42,847 nt of DNA from the IMG/VR virus record IMGVR_UViG_3300009506_000071, positions 1 through 42,847 of that record; one strand, written 5' to 3'. The DNA is from a virus. Shown here one piece after another: positions 30,801 through 39,251 of this stretch (the stretch's first letter is position 1; each line of letters opens with the position of its first letter). Position numbers and translations under genes: made by a program. The notes under the pieces are model-generated. The model was not told the origin of the DNA, made no database searches, and saw only the letters and a list, made by a program, of their open reading frames with translations.

Positions 30801-31690
30801 TCTTCCAGCTCCCGTATCCGTTCTCGGACGCGCACCGACGGGGCCGTGATGAGCTCCCGCGAGCGACGCTGCCGCCAGCGCGTCCACAGCGCGAACCCGT
30901 CCATCCTGCGCGCGGGTCGGTGGTCCCACGTTTGGTAGGGCTTGAACACGTGGACCACGTCGCGGTCGCGCCTCCCGCCGTCGAGGACGAACGGGCGCGG
31001 GTCGAACGTGAACGTGTCGCGCTGCCGCTCGAAGTCCTCGATCGCGTCGAGGATCGACTGCCACGAGCGTCCGTTGCTGTACCACCGATAACGCGCGGCC
31101 AAAGCCTCGCGCTCCTCCTCCTTGCGCTTGCGCTCGGCCCACGACAACCGCTCCTCGGGGTCGGGTTGCTTGTCGGCGTCGGGGGCCTCGGGAGCTTCGC
31201 CCACCGGGTTCCACTTCGGGTGCCGAGCGAGAACGACCCGGGCAAGCTTCGACGCTTCGGCGAGCGACCGCGCCCAGACGATCGCGCGGTCCCTGTCCCC
31301 GAAGTGAACGCGCGGCACGCCGTCGAGCTCGCACGCTACCGACGCCTCGGCGGCTGCTTCCTCGCTCGTGGCAACGAACGACGCGAACGGCGGGTCGATG
31401 GAGAGCAGCGGGGACTGGAAGCCAGCCCAGCCCGCGACCAAGCACATGGACAAGCCGTCGTGGTACGGGACGAACCCGCCGCGCACCTTCCAGCTCAGCG
31501 GCGCGTCGTCCTTCTCCACGTAGTCGGGGACGGGCCAACCGCTACGCCCGATGACCGAGCGATAGTGGAGCGAGCCGAAGCATGCCCAGCGAACGTCCAC
31601 GTACCGCGCTCGCTTGCGGTCCTCCTCCGCGAGCTGCTCGCCCAAGCACTGGAAGCAGTAGCCCGGAGCGCTGTGGAGCTCGCAGCTCAC
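30776..31690 (-). CDS. Hypothetical protein, 304 aa
   Basis: GTG in a GTGA overlap with the HTH gene. The N-terminus has YCFQCLG (CxxC). The middle has SIDPPFASFVATSEEAAAEA, possibly an alpha/beta fold, and a long charged helix (RLSWAERKRKEEEREALAAR) that may be a coiled coil. The C-terminus is basic (MDGFALWTRWRQRRSRELIT). Not recognised. Confidence 0.72.
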   Translation of the reverse strand: MSCELHSAPGYCFQCLGEQLAEEDRKRARYVDVRWACFGSLHYRSVIGRSGWPVPDYVEKDDAPLSWKVRGGFVPYHDGLSMCLVAGWAGFQSPLLSIDPPFASFVATSEEAAAEASVACELDGVPRVHFGDRDRAIVWARSLAEASKLARVVLARHPKWNPVGEAPEAPDADKQPDPEERLSWAERKRKEEEREALAARYRWYSNGRSWQSILDAIEDFERQRDTFTFDPRPFVLDGGRRDRDVVHVFKPYQTWDHRPARRMDGFALWTRWRQRRSRELITAPSVRVRERIRELEENDRPCEL

Positions 31691-32061
31691 TTCAAGCCTT
31701 CGGTGATCGCCCAGCTCGGAACGTACACCCGACGCCCGACCTTCCTCGAGGGCAACTCGCCGGAGGCTATGAGCCTGCGAACCGTCTTGACGTGGCACCC
31801 GAACGCGGCTGCCACCTGCTCCGCCGTCACCCACTTGCTCTCCTCGTAGCTCTTCACGGGGACCGCGCCCGCTTGGTCGATGCGCAGGTAGAAGTCGCAG
31901 CCGGGGTCGACGTAGGAGTTCGCTACCGCTGCGACCTGCGCGAGCTCGGCGACCCCGAGCTTCGTTTTCTTACCGACCACCTTCGCGAGCGCTTCCCCGA
32001 CGGGACGCTTGCGCAGCTCAACGGCGCTCCGTGGTTCGCTTGCCCCTTTGCTGGTTGCCAT
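31687..32061 (-). CDS. Excisionase/MerR-type helix-turn-helix DNA-binding protein, 124 aa
   Basis: ATG with GGAGGGAGCC upstream. The C-terminal segment WVTAEQVAAAFGCHVKTVRR followed by LIASGELPSRKVGRRVYVPS is the HTH_17 pattern (helix-turn-helix plus wing), used by excisionases, terminase-adjacent regulators and site-specific DNA binders. The N-terminus is a poorly conserved basic helix. It is the first gene after the terminase and may control the following block or take part in packaging; both are inference. Confidence 0.82.
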   Translation of the reverse strand: MATSKGASEPRSAVELRKRPVGEALAKVVGKKTKLGVAELAQVAAVANSYVDPGCDFYLRIDQAGAVPVKSYEESKWVTAEQVAAAFGCHVKTVRRLIASGELPSRKVGRRVYVPSWAITEGLK

Positions 32062-32269
32062 CGGCTCCCTCCTGCCCTGTCTAGATCCATCAGCTCCAGC
32101 GAAAGTCCAGCAGAACGTCATTCCGCTCCCAACTTTTCCTGCCCTGCCCAGGGGCCTAGTGCTGGGCCTAGAAGGGCCCTTCTAAGCCCCGACCCCCAAG
32201 GACGAGCGAATGCGCGCAGGAATACGCCCCGCGGGGGCAGGGAGGCAGGGAGCGGGCGCTCTTGGGCTT
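32062..32269. other. Intergenic region with palindromes after the terminase gene
   Basis: 208 bases between terminase and HTH gene. It has a perfect 16-base palindrome TAGAAGGGCCCTTCTA (32169-32184), a 10-base palindrome CCCCGCGGGG (32227-32236), and several GGGCCTAG words. No -35/-10 pair, T tract or ORF is seen. The palindrome could be an operator, a transcription terminator core without T tail, or a packaging signal. No direct evidence chooses between these. Confidence 0.5.
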
Positions 32270-33880
32270 CTAAGATACCCGCTGGACGTTCGCCAGAGTC
32301 TCCAGGGCCGATCTGCTGAGGGAGCCCGCCCCGTTGCTTGACCCGTTGGACTGCGCTTCCAGCTTCGCCTTGGCATCCCGCAAGGCTTGCGCGCGACGCT
32401 GCTTCTTGCGGAGCTTGCGTCGGATGCGGCGGGCGAGCTCCCGCGCCAGCCACGAACCCATGAGCCGGTCCCCGGTGTGCGCTTGCGGGTCGTACTCCAG
32501 TTGCTCGACCACCCACGCTCGGATCTCCTCGTCGAGCTCCCCGTGGACCGTGTCCGGCCCGCACGTGGCGTTCGCGTTCGGGATGATCCAGCGGCCCGCC
32601 TCCTCCTCCGCCGCGAGGGACTCCAGCCCGTACGTCGGGTCAGCCTTGTTCTTCCCGGTCGTGAACCGTGCCACGGGCATCACGACCTCGTGCTCCTGCG
32701 CTTGCTGGACGATGAACTCTTGGGCTGCGTTGTTCTCGACCATGAAGTACCCGCCGAAAGCGTCGAAGGCTCCCGCCATCCGACCGATGATCTCCGAACC
32801 CTTCCAGCGCCCCGCTTGGATCTTGAGCGGCTGCCTGTCGTCGTTGGGGTGGACGAACAACGAGAAGATGACCGTGAGGTCGTTGCGCTTGCGCAGGCCG
32901 ACCCCGAGGTCGACGCCGTGCACCACGAACGAGCCGGCCGGGAGCTCGTCCGGTAGCTCTTGGTAGACCGGCGCTCCCTTGCCGCGTTGCAGGCAGCGGT
33001 TGATCCACGAGTGGTGGAAGCGACGCGCGCCTTCGTCGTACGGCTTGAGCAGGAACATGCGGGCGAACTCAAGCTCCCCGAGGTCGATGCGCTTCTCCTG
33101 CAAGCGCTCGGGGTTCCAGCGCTGCGGGTCGACGATGTCGCCGTCCGCGTCGAATATCGGGCAGCGCTCGACGAACCACCCGTCCTTCTCCAGCAGGTGC
33201 GCGAAGTCCTCCGGGTGCCAAGCGTTCGTCAAGAATATGACCCGCGAACGTTTCGTGAGTCGGGTGAACAACGTGGAGCGCACCCAAGCCGCTGTCTCCT
33301 TGCGCTGCGCCTCGGTCTTCGTGTTGTCCTGGCTGAGAATGTCGTCCAAGTAGAGGTCGTCGATGCGAGCGCCTTGGATGGCGCCGTGCAAGCCGACGGC
33401 TTGGATGGACGGGTCGCGGGAAGCGTAGGGGCGCTGGACCGTGATCTCCGTGTCGGTCCACTTCGACCCGCGCCGCAGGTTCGGGTGAACTTCGTGGAGC
33501 GCCTCGGAGCTCTCGATGAGTTGCTTGATCTGCCCGAGCGGCTTCTTGGCCTGCTTCTCCGTGTCCGAGCAGATGACTATGCGGCGGGTCGGGTCGTGCG
33601 CGAGCGTGTCGATGCTCCGGGCGACGACGAGCTGCGTGGACTTGCCGCTCTCCGGGTACGACCACAGCACGAAGCGCGAGTGCTGGTTCGCTATCTCGTG
33701 CCAGCGCTCGTGCTGCGGGAGCTGCTCGATCGGAGCGCCTGTCTCCTCGTCGCGGATGGCGAACTCAGCCAGCGTATTGACGTTCTCGCGAGCGAGCTTG
33801 ACGCGCTGTCGCCTGTAGGCGACGAACGCTTCAACCATCTCGTGGGGAATGCCGGGTGCGATGGCGTCAGCCGCCTCCAT
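32270..33880 (-). CDS. terL: Terminase large subunit
   Basis: 536 aa from the ATG of MEAADAIAPG. ATPase domain: Walker A WSYPESGKST (73-82), Walker B YLDDIL (177-182), and the coupling region RVIFLTNAWHPEDFAH. Nuclease domain: GSFVVHGVDLGVGLRKRND with the first Asp, GGYFMVENNAAQEF with a Glu, and MGSWLARELARR near the end. This is the usual order for phage packaging motors that translocate DNA through the portal and cut it. The start overlaps the small subunit end by 14 bases. Confidence 0.93.
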   Translation of the reverse strand: MEAADAIAPGIPHEMVEAFVAYRRQRVKLARENVNTLAEFAIRDEETGAPIEQLPQHERWHEIANQHSRFVLWSYPESGKSTQLVVARSIDTLAHDPTRRIVICSDTEKQAKKPLGQIKQLIESSEALHEVHPNLRRGSKWTDTEITVQRPYASRDPSIQAVGLHGAIQGARIDDLYLDDILSQDNTKTEAQRKETAAWVRSTLFTRLTKRSRVIFLTNAWHPEDFAHLLEKDGWFVERCPIFDADGDIVDPQRWNPERLQEKRIDLGELEFARMFLLKPYDEGARRFHHSWINRCLQRGKGAPVYQELPDELPAGSFVVHGVDLGVGLRKRNDLTVIFSLFVHPNDDRQPLKIQAGRWKGSEIIGRMAGAFDAFGGYFMVENNAAQEFIVQQAQEHEVVMPVARFTTGKNKADPTYGLESLAAEEEAGRWIIPNANATCGPDTVHGELDEEIRAWVVEQLEYDPQAHTGDRLMGSWLARELARRIRRKLRKKQRRAQALRDAKAKLEAQSNGSSNGAGSLSRSALETLANVQRVS

Positions 33881-34589
33881 CCCCCGCCTTTCCCTTCCCC
33901 CCCGGCAACACGACCAACCCTTGCCGCGCGACGCGCTGGACGGCGCGCGTGGTCGCGTGGAACTCGTCGACCACGTCTTGGAGCGAGCCCGGAGCGTTCG
34001 CGATGATGTCGGTGGGCTCACCCAGGATCAAGCGCTCGCTGCGGACCACCTCGCCCGCTGCCTCGCTCGACCGCGAAACTATCCGCGCCAGTTGCTCCAT
34101 GAACCGCATTCGCTGCTGTACCGTGAACGGCTTCTTGGTCACGGGGTCGATGCCGCGCTTGAGGTCGAGCCCCAACTTCTGCGCCTGCTCCAGCATGCCT
34201 TGCAGGGCGAACCGCGTGACCCCGACGAGGCCCATAACGTTCTGCCGCTGGCTCCGAACGAGCCCGGCTTCCTGCTTGCGGACGGCGACGACGTCCTCGA
34301 ACGCCTTGTTCGAGTTCTCCTTCACGCGCTGGGCGCGCTCGTCGGCGTCCATCGCCTTGCGCTTGGCCTCCTGGTCCGCGAGCGCTGCGCGGGCTGCGGC
34401 CTGCTCCTCGGCGACGATGTCTTGCATCGGGCGACGTTCGAGCCTCGGCCAGCCGTCCATCCAAGCCCGGCGCGCCGTGTTTCGGGACACTCCGGCACGT
34501 TTGGCCGCCGCGCTCACGTTGCCCGGCTCCTCGCGGAACGCGGCCAAAACAGCGTTCCAGGTGTCGATGGGGATCGCGTGGTTGCCCAT
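33867..34589 (-). CDS. terS: Probable terminase small subunit
   Basis: 240 aa from the ATG of MGNHAIPIDTW. The N-terminal helix-turn-helix NVSAAAKRAGVSRNTARRAW (about residues 24-43) is followed by long charged helices, a coiled-coil-like region and the C-terminus APGSLQDVVDEFHATTRAVQ. HTH plus oligomerising helices is the layout of small terminase subunits, and it overlaps the large subunit gene. The longer form than usual is a point of caution. Confidence 0.8.
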   Translation of the reverse strand: MGNHAIPIDTWNAVLAAFREEPGNVSAAAKRAGVSRNTARRAWMDGWPRLERRPMQDIVAEEQAAARAALADQEAKRKAMDADERAQRVKENSNKAFEDVVAVRKQEAGLVRSQRQNVMGLVGVTRFALQGMLEQAQKLGLDLKRGIDPVTKKPFTVQQRMRFMEQLARIVSRSSEAAGEVVRSERLILGEPTDIIANAPGSLQDVVDEFHATTRAVQRVARQGLVVLPGGKGKAGDGGG

Positions 34590-34760
34590 TTCGACCAAGT
34601 TCTTACCACCGAACGTGACTCCCGGCCAGGTAGGTGGTCATGTTGGGTCACGTTGGCCGCCTGGCACTTCGCCCCGCGGTACACGTGCCCCGAACGCAAG
34701 AATGCCCGGGACAGCCGAAGCCATCCCGGGCGGAGTTGCGGGGCGAGGCGGGCGCGGCGT
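34590..34760 (-). terminator. Gap with terminator-like hairpin before the terminase genes
   Basis: 171 bases. GCCCGGGA (34704-34711) pairs with TCCCGGGC (34724-34731), followed on the minus strand by ATTCTTGCGTT. It is a likely intrinsic or partial terminator for the upstream genes and separates them from the packaging operon. A promoter for the terminase operon would be expected here but no consensus stands out. Confidence 0.5.
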
Positions 34761-35198
34761 TCAGCCGCGTCGGACGGTTCCCTCGGTCGGGTCGTACAGG
34801 AACCGCGGGGGGGAGTAGCCGCGACGGGTTGCTCGGAGGCACTCGTCGAAGCGTTCGAGGAACATGCGGGCCGCAGCGTCGTAGGTTGCCGTGCTGTCGT
34901 CGTCCAGCGCGTAGGCCGAGACGTGCATGGCGTTGCGGTGGCACCTGCCGCTCGGGTCCGTCACCTCGACCAGCACTCGGAAGCAGTCCTCCTCGGGCAT
35001 GTCGAAGCCCTTGGTCAGCCGCTGGAACTCCTGCTCGTACTGGCGCCGGACCTTGGCAGTGCTCTCCTGCTGCCGCTGCAACGAGGAGAGCTGCTCAGCT
35101 ATGGCGCCCACGAGGCGCTCGATGTCGCGGTCGGGCAAGCCGACCCGGGCCTGCTCGAGAACGGCGTGGGCGAGCTCGGTTGCGAGTTCCGTTGTCAT
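34761..35198 (-). CDS. Hypothetical protein, 145 aa
   Basis: ATG of MTTELATELAHAVLEQ with AAAGGTACG upstream. The first half is helical and may form a coiled coil (VGAIAEQLSSLQRQQESTAK). The second half, with FRVLVEVTDPSGRCHRNAMH and the ending RFLYDPTEGTVRRG, is alpha/beta. Not recognised. Confidence 0.7.
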   Translation of the reverse strand: MTTELATELAHAVLEQARVGLPDRDIERLVGAIAEQLSSLQRQQESTAKVRRQYEQEFQRLTKGFDMPEEDCFRVLVEVTDPSGRCHRNAMHVSAYALDDDSTATYDAAARMFLERFDECLRATRRGYSPPRFLYDPTEGTVRRG

Positions 35199-35212
35199 CG
35201 TACCTTTCCCGT

Positions 35213-35578
35213 TCACGTGTGGCCCCTCCGCGCTACGAAGTCCTCGATAGCTTGCGCGAGCTGCTTCAGCGCGGGGGTCGACGCCCCTCCGAGCAGCGGG
35301 CCGGCCAGCACCATCGCCTTGCGAACGCGGGCCTGCGCTGCTTGGTGGTTGAACTGCCTGCGGGTCATCGGGTCGTCGTGCAGAAGCTCGGGCTGCGGTC
35401 CCTGCGTCCCGCGCAGCGGGTACGGCCCGCCGTCGTGGCGCCACTTGCTGCCGTCGTTGAGCCTGACGAACCGCTTGTAGATGCCTTCCACCTTGCGCAA
35501 CGTCAGCGTCCTGTTGCCCCCGAGCGTCGTCGCTTCGACGAACACGCGCTCGCCGACGGTCCACGGTTGCTCAGGCAT
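35213..35578 (-). CDS. SH3-like small protein, 121 aa
   Basis: ATG (TGATG overlap with the upstream stop) chosen over a TTG one codon earlier. N-terminal WTVGERVFVEATTLGGNRTL, then IYKRFVRLNDGSKWRHDGGP, a pattern typical of small phage beta-barrel proteins; a C-terminal helix follows. Function unknown. Confidence 0.72.
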   Translation of the reverse strand: MPEQPWTVGERVFVEATTLGGNRTLTLRKVEGIYKRFVRLNDGSKWRHDGGPYPLRGTQGPQPELLHDDPMTRRQFNHQAAQARVRKAMVLAGPLLGGASTPALKQLAQAIEDFVARRGHT

Positions 35579-35828
35579 CAAAACCCCACGGGCAAGCCGA
35601 GGCGCTTGCGCTCCTCGACGACGAGCTCGGCCACGTACATAGCGAACCCGCAGGCTGCTCGCGCCGGTAGTCGTCCACGCGGTTGCGCGTCCGCTCCTGC
35701 TTGTCGACGACGTAGCAGCAACGCCCGGCGCACACCGCCTCGTACCGCTTGTCGACTCCCTCCTTGGCGAACGTGCGGTTCAACCTGTCCCGCAACGCGC
35801 TCGGCCTCACTTTCTTCTTGCTTCGCAT
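35578..35828 (-). CDS. Frameshifted paralogue of the right-edge gene
   Basis: ATG of MRSKKKVRPSALRDRLNRTF with AAGGAGGGAGAG upstream. The first frame continues to VDDYRREQPAG and then becomes Ser-rich and non-credible. The other frame gives AMYVAELVVEERKRLGLPV and stops in a TGATG overlap with the next gene. The 251-base span is not a multiple of three, so a shift of one base (loss of one, or gain of two) joins the two parts. The gene at the right edge of the window is a close, intact relative with the same KRYEA-C-VVDK-RVD-Y core, which supports the joined reading. Confidence 0.65.
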
Positions 35829-35899
35829 CTCTCCCTCCTTGCTCTCGGTTCCAACTTCTCGAACGATTCTCATAGCATGGCTATTTGCAGGCCACTTGC

Positions 35900-36328
35900 T
35901 CAGCCCACTGCGGTGCGCAGGTCGAGCAACGCTTCGTGGAACGCCTCCTGCGGCGTGTCGCCCGTGCCTTCGCTTTGCAACGACTTGCAGCTCCCTTCGC
36001 TGATGACGGTGACCTTGCACGCGACGCGGTTCGACATGAGCTGTCGGAACTTGACCGACCGGCTGGGCTTGCCGCGCAGCCACTCCTCCCACTCCTCCCA
36101 CGACTCCCCCGGGTCGACGACGAACGCGGTCCTGCGCTCGGTGTGCAGGCCCGTGTCGAGCTCGCGCTCGCACACGATGTACCCGAGCAGCCGCGCGCCG
36201 AAGTACGGCTCGCTGTACGTGCGGACCCGGGCGCGCGGGCCGAACTGCCGCAGCACCGCCTCGGTCGGGTCCGACCACTCGCGCTCCGACACCACCAGGG
36301 TCGGGAGCGATTGCTTCTTTTCCCTCAT
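35900..36328 (-). CDS. Hypothetical protein, 142 aa
   Basis: ATG with GGAGGGAAACT upstream. Mixed alpha/beta: FGARLLGYIVCERELDTGLH, then ESWEEWEEWLRGKPSRSVKF. No motif recognised. A 71-base gap lies before the next gene. Confidence 0.7.
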   Translation of the reverse strand: MREKKQSLPTLVVSEREWSDPTEAVLRQFGPRARVRTYSEPYFGARLLGYIVCERELDTGLHTERRTAFVVDPGESWEEWEEWLRGKPSRSVKFRQLMSNRVACKVTVISEGSCKSLQSEGTGDTPQEAFHEALLDLRTAVG

Positions 36329-36352
36329 AGTTTCCCTCCGTTAGCTCGTCTG

Positions 36353-36904
36353 TTACCAAAGCATGAAGCGCCCGCCTCTGTCCTCGCAGGCATTGCACCT
36401 CCAAACGCGCTCGTGCTGTCGAGCGCCCAAGCTCTCGTCGGTCATGAACTTCGTCCGGTGCCGGGTGCCGCACCACTTGCAGCAGGCCCAGCGCTCCGGC
36501 CGCAGCAGGTTTCCCCACCAGCGCACGAGGCGGCGCCTCAGCCGGCGCCTCAGCCGCGCGAGCGAGGATTCCGAAGTCCGCTGCGGGCGCGCCGGGCGGA
36601 CCATAGCGGGGCTCCTGTACCCCGCGGCGGGGTCGGTCACCCGGAGCGGACGCGGCTCGGGGACCGGGGACAGCGGGGCCACCATGCGCCGCAGTCCCTC
36701 CGCTGCTTCCTGGGCGTCCACGCCGAGCTCGCGCATCGGGGGCGGGTGCTTGGGCCCCGGGTACTCGGGAGCTCGCGGTCGGTATCCGGGCATCGTGCAC
36801 TCTCCTCCGTGCAAGTCGCAGCCGCACGGGCATCGCGGGTCCAGCGACGACTCGGGGGGCGGCGGAACCCACCTGCGCTCCTGCGGTGTTTGGAACGTGA
36901 CCAC
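36353..36904 (-). CDS. Pro-rich protein with zinc-ribbon-like end, 183 aa
   Basis: GTG start with TAGGATAG before it, four bases after the previous stop. The N-terminal half is rich in Pro and Gly with CPCGCDLHGGEC, the middle has an Arg-rich run (ARLRRRLRRRLVRWW), and the end has ACCKWCGTRHRTKF and WRCNACEDRGG. A disordered linker followed by a zinc site that may bind RNA or DNA fits this composition; inference only. Confidence 0.68.
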   Translation of the reverse strand: MVTFQTPQERRWVPPPPESSLDPRCPCGCDLHGGECTMPGYRPRAPEYPGPKHPPPMRELGVDAQEAAEGLRRMVAPLSPVPEPRPLRVTDPAAGYRSPAMVRPARPQRTSESSLARLRRRLRRRLVRWWGNLLRPERWACCKWCGTRHRTKFMTDESLGARQHERVWRCNACEDRGGRFMLW

Positions 36905-36908
36905 GGCG

Positions 36909-37337
36909 CTATCCTACTCGAATCGTGAAGAAAACTTCGACGCGCAGCGAGGCAAGGTCGCAGTCCGCTTCAACGTTCACCTTGTCGACGCGAAGCGCCG
37001 CGTACCTGTAGGACGTGCCGAGCTTGACCCGCCCGTCGGCGAGCTTGAGCAGCTCGTCGTCCGAGTCGGTATCCCCGTCCCGGCGCAGCTCGTCGAGGTC
37101 GGTTGCGGTGCTCGCCGCGACGGCGGTCCGCACGAGCTCCACGGGGTCGAAGCTCGGGGTCTCCAGCGCCTCGTAGGAGAACCTGGTCATCGACGCCGTG
37201 CGGCAGAGCTGCTCGCCCTCCCGCGGCTCGGCGTCTTTGGGTAGCCACGTCACCGGACCTTCCGCGGAGTTGCGGCTGACCAGGTCGACGAACCGCTCGC
37301 TGAGCAAGGCCTCCTCGATTCGGTGCACGTCAACCAC
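36909..37337 (-). CDS. Hypothetical protein, 142 aa
   Basis: GTG with GGAGGACCGCC upstream. Alpha/beta with MVDVHRIEEALLSERFVDLV and a C-terminal VEADCDLASLRVEVFFTIRV. Not recognised. Confidence 0.7.
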   Translation of the reverse strand: MVDVHRIEEALLSERFVDLVSRNSAEGPVTWLPKDAEPREGEQLCRTASMTRFSYEALETPSFDPVELVRTAVAASTATDLDELRRDGDTDSDDELLKLADGRVKLGTSYRYAALRVDKVNVEADCDLASLRVEVFFTIRVG

Positions 37338-38511
37338 GGCGGTCCTCCTCCGAGCAGCGCGGGCAGCGTGCCCCGTACCGCGCGCCGAACTCCCAGCCGC
37401 GCAGCTCGGAGACCGAAACCTCGTCGACGCCGTCGCGTTCGCCGACCGGGGCGAGCAGCACCTCGTCCTTGCACTGGCCGCACCGGACGCGCGGCGCTCG
37501 CTTCATGCACTCGGGGCAGACCCAGTCACGGTCGGGTTCCCCGACCTTGCGCCACTCGTTTTCGAGGTGCGTCCAGCCGCGCAGGTCGACGAGCGAGTAA
37601 GCCGACTCGCCCACCGTGCTCATCGGCAAGCGCTCCCGCACGCCGCACCTCGCGCACCGAACGGCTTGGCAGGGCGACAAGTCCTTCGCTTCCTCGCGTT
37701 TCGACGCGCACCGCGGGCACCGCCAGTGCGACCCCACGTACTCCCACGACTGAGGTTCCTTGAACGCTAGGAACTCTTGCATGCGGTGCTCGGTCGAGCC
37801 GGGCATCTTGACGACGAGCGACGAGTTGTTGTTGCTCAGCTCCAGCATCCCGGTGGCGCAGCACTCGGCGCAGCCAACCGACAAGTGCGAAACCGTTTCG
37901 GTCACCGTGTCGGGTCGCTCCTTGTCCTCGCGCAACGCCTTGATGAGCTGGGCTGCGAGCTTCGTCGCCGACCCGGCTACCTTGCGCCTCGGGTACGTGT
38001 CCTCCAAGAAGTCCCGCAGCGCTTGCACGTCGTTGGCGTGCTCGGCGCCTTCGCGCAGGAAGTAGACGGCCATGTCGACCTCGTGCCAGCCGGTCGGGTC
38101 CGCGCCGCGAGATCGTAGCTCCTCCTTGGCGCGCAGCTCCCCGAGTACCTCGCCCAGCCACTTCAGCTTCGCCTCAGCGGAGGGCCCGCTCGTCTCAGCG
38201 ATTCCCTGGTTTCCCTCAGCAGAACGCCGAATCGTCTCTTGCAAACCCCAGATCGTCTCGCGGTTGGCCAAGCACGACGGGCAAAGCACCGGAGCGCCGG
38301 GCTTGGAGCTGCAATCGGTGCACTCGACGAACCCGCGCGCCGAAGCTCCCACGGCGTCCTGCAAGACGCGGTAGACCTTCCCGGCCGCGCCCAGCAAGTC
38401 GTCGCGCACCGAGCGCCCGTCCGTTTCCGTGGGCAACTTCTCCGCGTGCTCGGTAACCACCTCCGCCAGCCGGACCGCCGCTTCTACTAAGCTGTAGCCT
38501 CGTTTGCTCAC
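37330..38511 (-). CDS. Large zinc-ribbon protein, 393 aa
   Basis: GTG in a GTGA overlap. Residues 65-90 hold CTDCSSKPGAPVLCPSC; later CAECCATG, HWRCPRCASKREE, AVRCARCGVRERL, WVCPECMKRAPRVRCGQCKD and RCPRCSEED form at least five CxxC pairs in the C-terminal half. The middle is helical (KLAAQLIKALREDKERPDTV). Multiple zinc ribbons make a scaffold or nucleic-acid-binding role likely, but the function is unknown. Confidence 0.75.
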   Translation of the reverse strand: MSKRGYSLVEAAVRLAEVVTEHAEKLPTETDGRSVRDDLLGAAGKVYRVLQDAVGASARGFVECTDCSSKPGAPVLCPSCLANRETIWGLQETIRRSAEGNQGIAETSGPSAEAKLKWLGEVLGELRAKEELRSRGADPTGWHEVDMAVYFLREGAEHANDVQALRDFLEDTYPRRKVAGSATKLAAQLIKALREDKERPDTVTETVSHLSVGCAECCATGMLELSNNNSSLVVKMPGSTEHRMQEFLAFKEPQSWEYVGSHWRCPRCASKREEAKDLSPCQAVRCARCGVRERLPMSTVGESAYSLVDLRGWTHLENEWRKVGEPDRDWVCPECMKRAPRVRCGQCKDEVLLAPVGERDGVDEVSVSELRGWEFGARYGARCPRCSEEDRRG

Positions 38512-38813
38512 CTGTCGCTCCTGTTGCTCGGTTCCTCTCGATAGCCCGCTACCTCGGCGACGCGCTGCCGCCGCGCCCTCCAAGCGTGCACCGCTGCGTC
38601 TGCTACCTCAGCGCACGAGTAGCCCCGGCCGGCTGCAAGCGCGGCCAAGAAAGCTTTCTCCCACCACTCGAACTCGCTCCGGGTCATAGCCCCGAGCGCT
38701 GCCTCGGCACCCGCAGCCCGAACTAGGTCGGGCGGTTCGGGCGGGCGCGACACTCCGGGCGGCGGGGGAGGCACAGGGTTCTCCGGTATCTTCCCGTCAA
38801 CTTTCGCTCGCAT
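38508..38813 (-). CDS. Pro-rich hypothetical protein, 101 aa
   Basis: ATG with GGAGGGAAACG upstream. A Pro-rich start (PENPVPPPPPGVSRPPEPP) precedes a helical domain (MTRSEFEWWEKAFLAALAAG, CAEVADAAVHAWRARRQR). The helical part resembles small phage accessory domains. Unknown function. Confidence 0.68.
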   Translation of the reverse strand: MRAKVDGKIPENPVPPPPPGVSRPPEPPDLVRAAGAEAALGAMTRSEFEWWEKAFLAALAAGRGYSCAEVADAAVHAWRARRQRVAEVAGYREEPSNRSDR

Positions 38814-39000
38814 CGTTTCCCTCCTTCTCTCGTTTCCTCCGACACGCGAAGCAGCGCGGCCCGTCGTCCCAAACCCACCGCATCGGGAGCTCGACCACGC
38901 GCGTCACCTTCCAGTCGTTGACCTCCAGCACGCCGTCGCCGCGCACCGTGCAACCCGAGCAGCATATCTCCGCCCGGACCCTCGCTCGAAACCAAGTCAT
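38797..39000 (-). CDS. Small Cys-containing protein, 67 aa
   Basis: ATG of MTWFRARVRAEICCSGC in an ATGA overlap. It holds CCSGCTVRGDG and PRCFACRRKREKEG, a CxxC...CxxC zinc pattern. The 3' end overlaps the next gene by 17 bases. Confidence 0.68.
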   Translation of the reverse strand: MTWFRARVRAEICCSGCTVRGDGVLEVNDWKVTRVVELPMRWVWDDGPRCFACRRKREKEGNDASES

Positions 39001-39251
39001 CGGACCATCCCTGGCGGCGGCCCGAAGGCGTCCAGCGGCCACAGGAGCTCGCGAACGTCGCACCCGAGAACGCTCGCGTACCAGTAGACGACGTGCAAGC
39101 TCAACCAATGCTTGCCCGACTCCTCGCGGGCTACCACGGGCCGGTGCTTGCCCATGATGCGAGCGACGTCCGCTTGGGTCAACCCGGCCTCGAGGCGCTT
39201 CCAAACTATCTGCGCCGCGATCGAGTGCTTCACGAGCGACTCCCAGCTCAC
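38997..39251 (-). CDS. XRE-family helix-turn-helix regulator, 84 aa
   Basis: GTG in a GTGA overlap. Contains WKRLEAGLTQADVARIMGKH then RPVVAREESGKHWLSLHVVY and YASVLGCDVREL, the complete lambda-repressor-like domain (HTH_3). Probably a DNA-binding repressor or activator of phage genes. It has only this domain and no oligomerisation region. Confidence 0.85.
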   Translation of the reverse strand: MSWESLVKHSIAAQIVWKRLEAGLTQADVARIMGKHRPVVAREESGKHWLSLHVVYWYASVLGCDVRELLWPLDAFGPPPGMVR

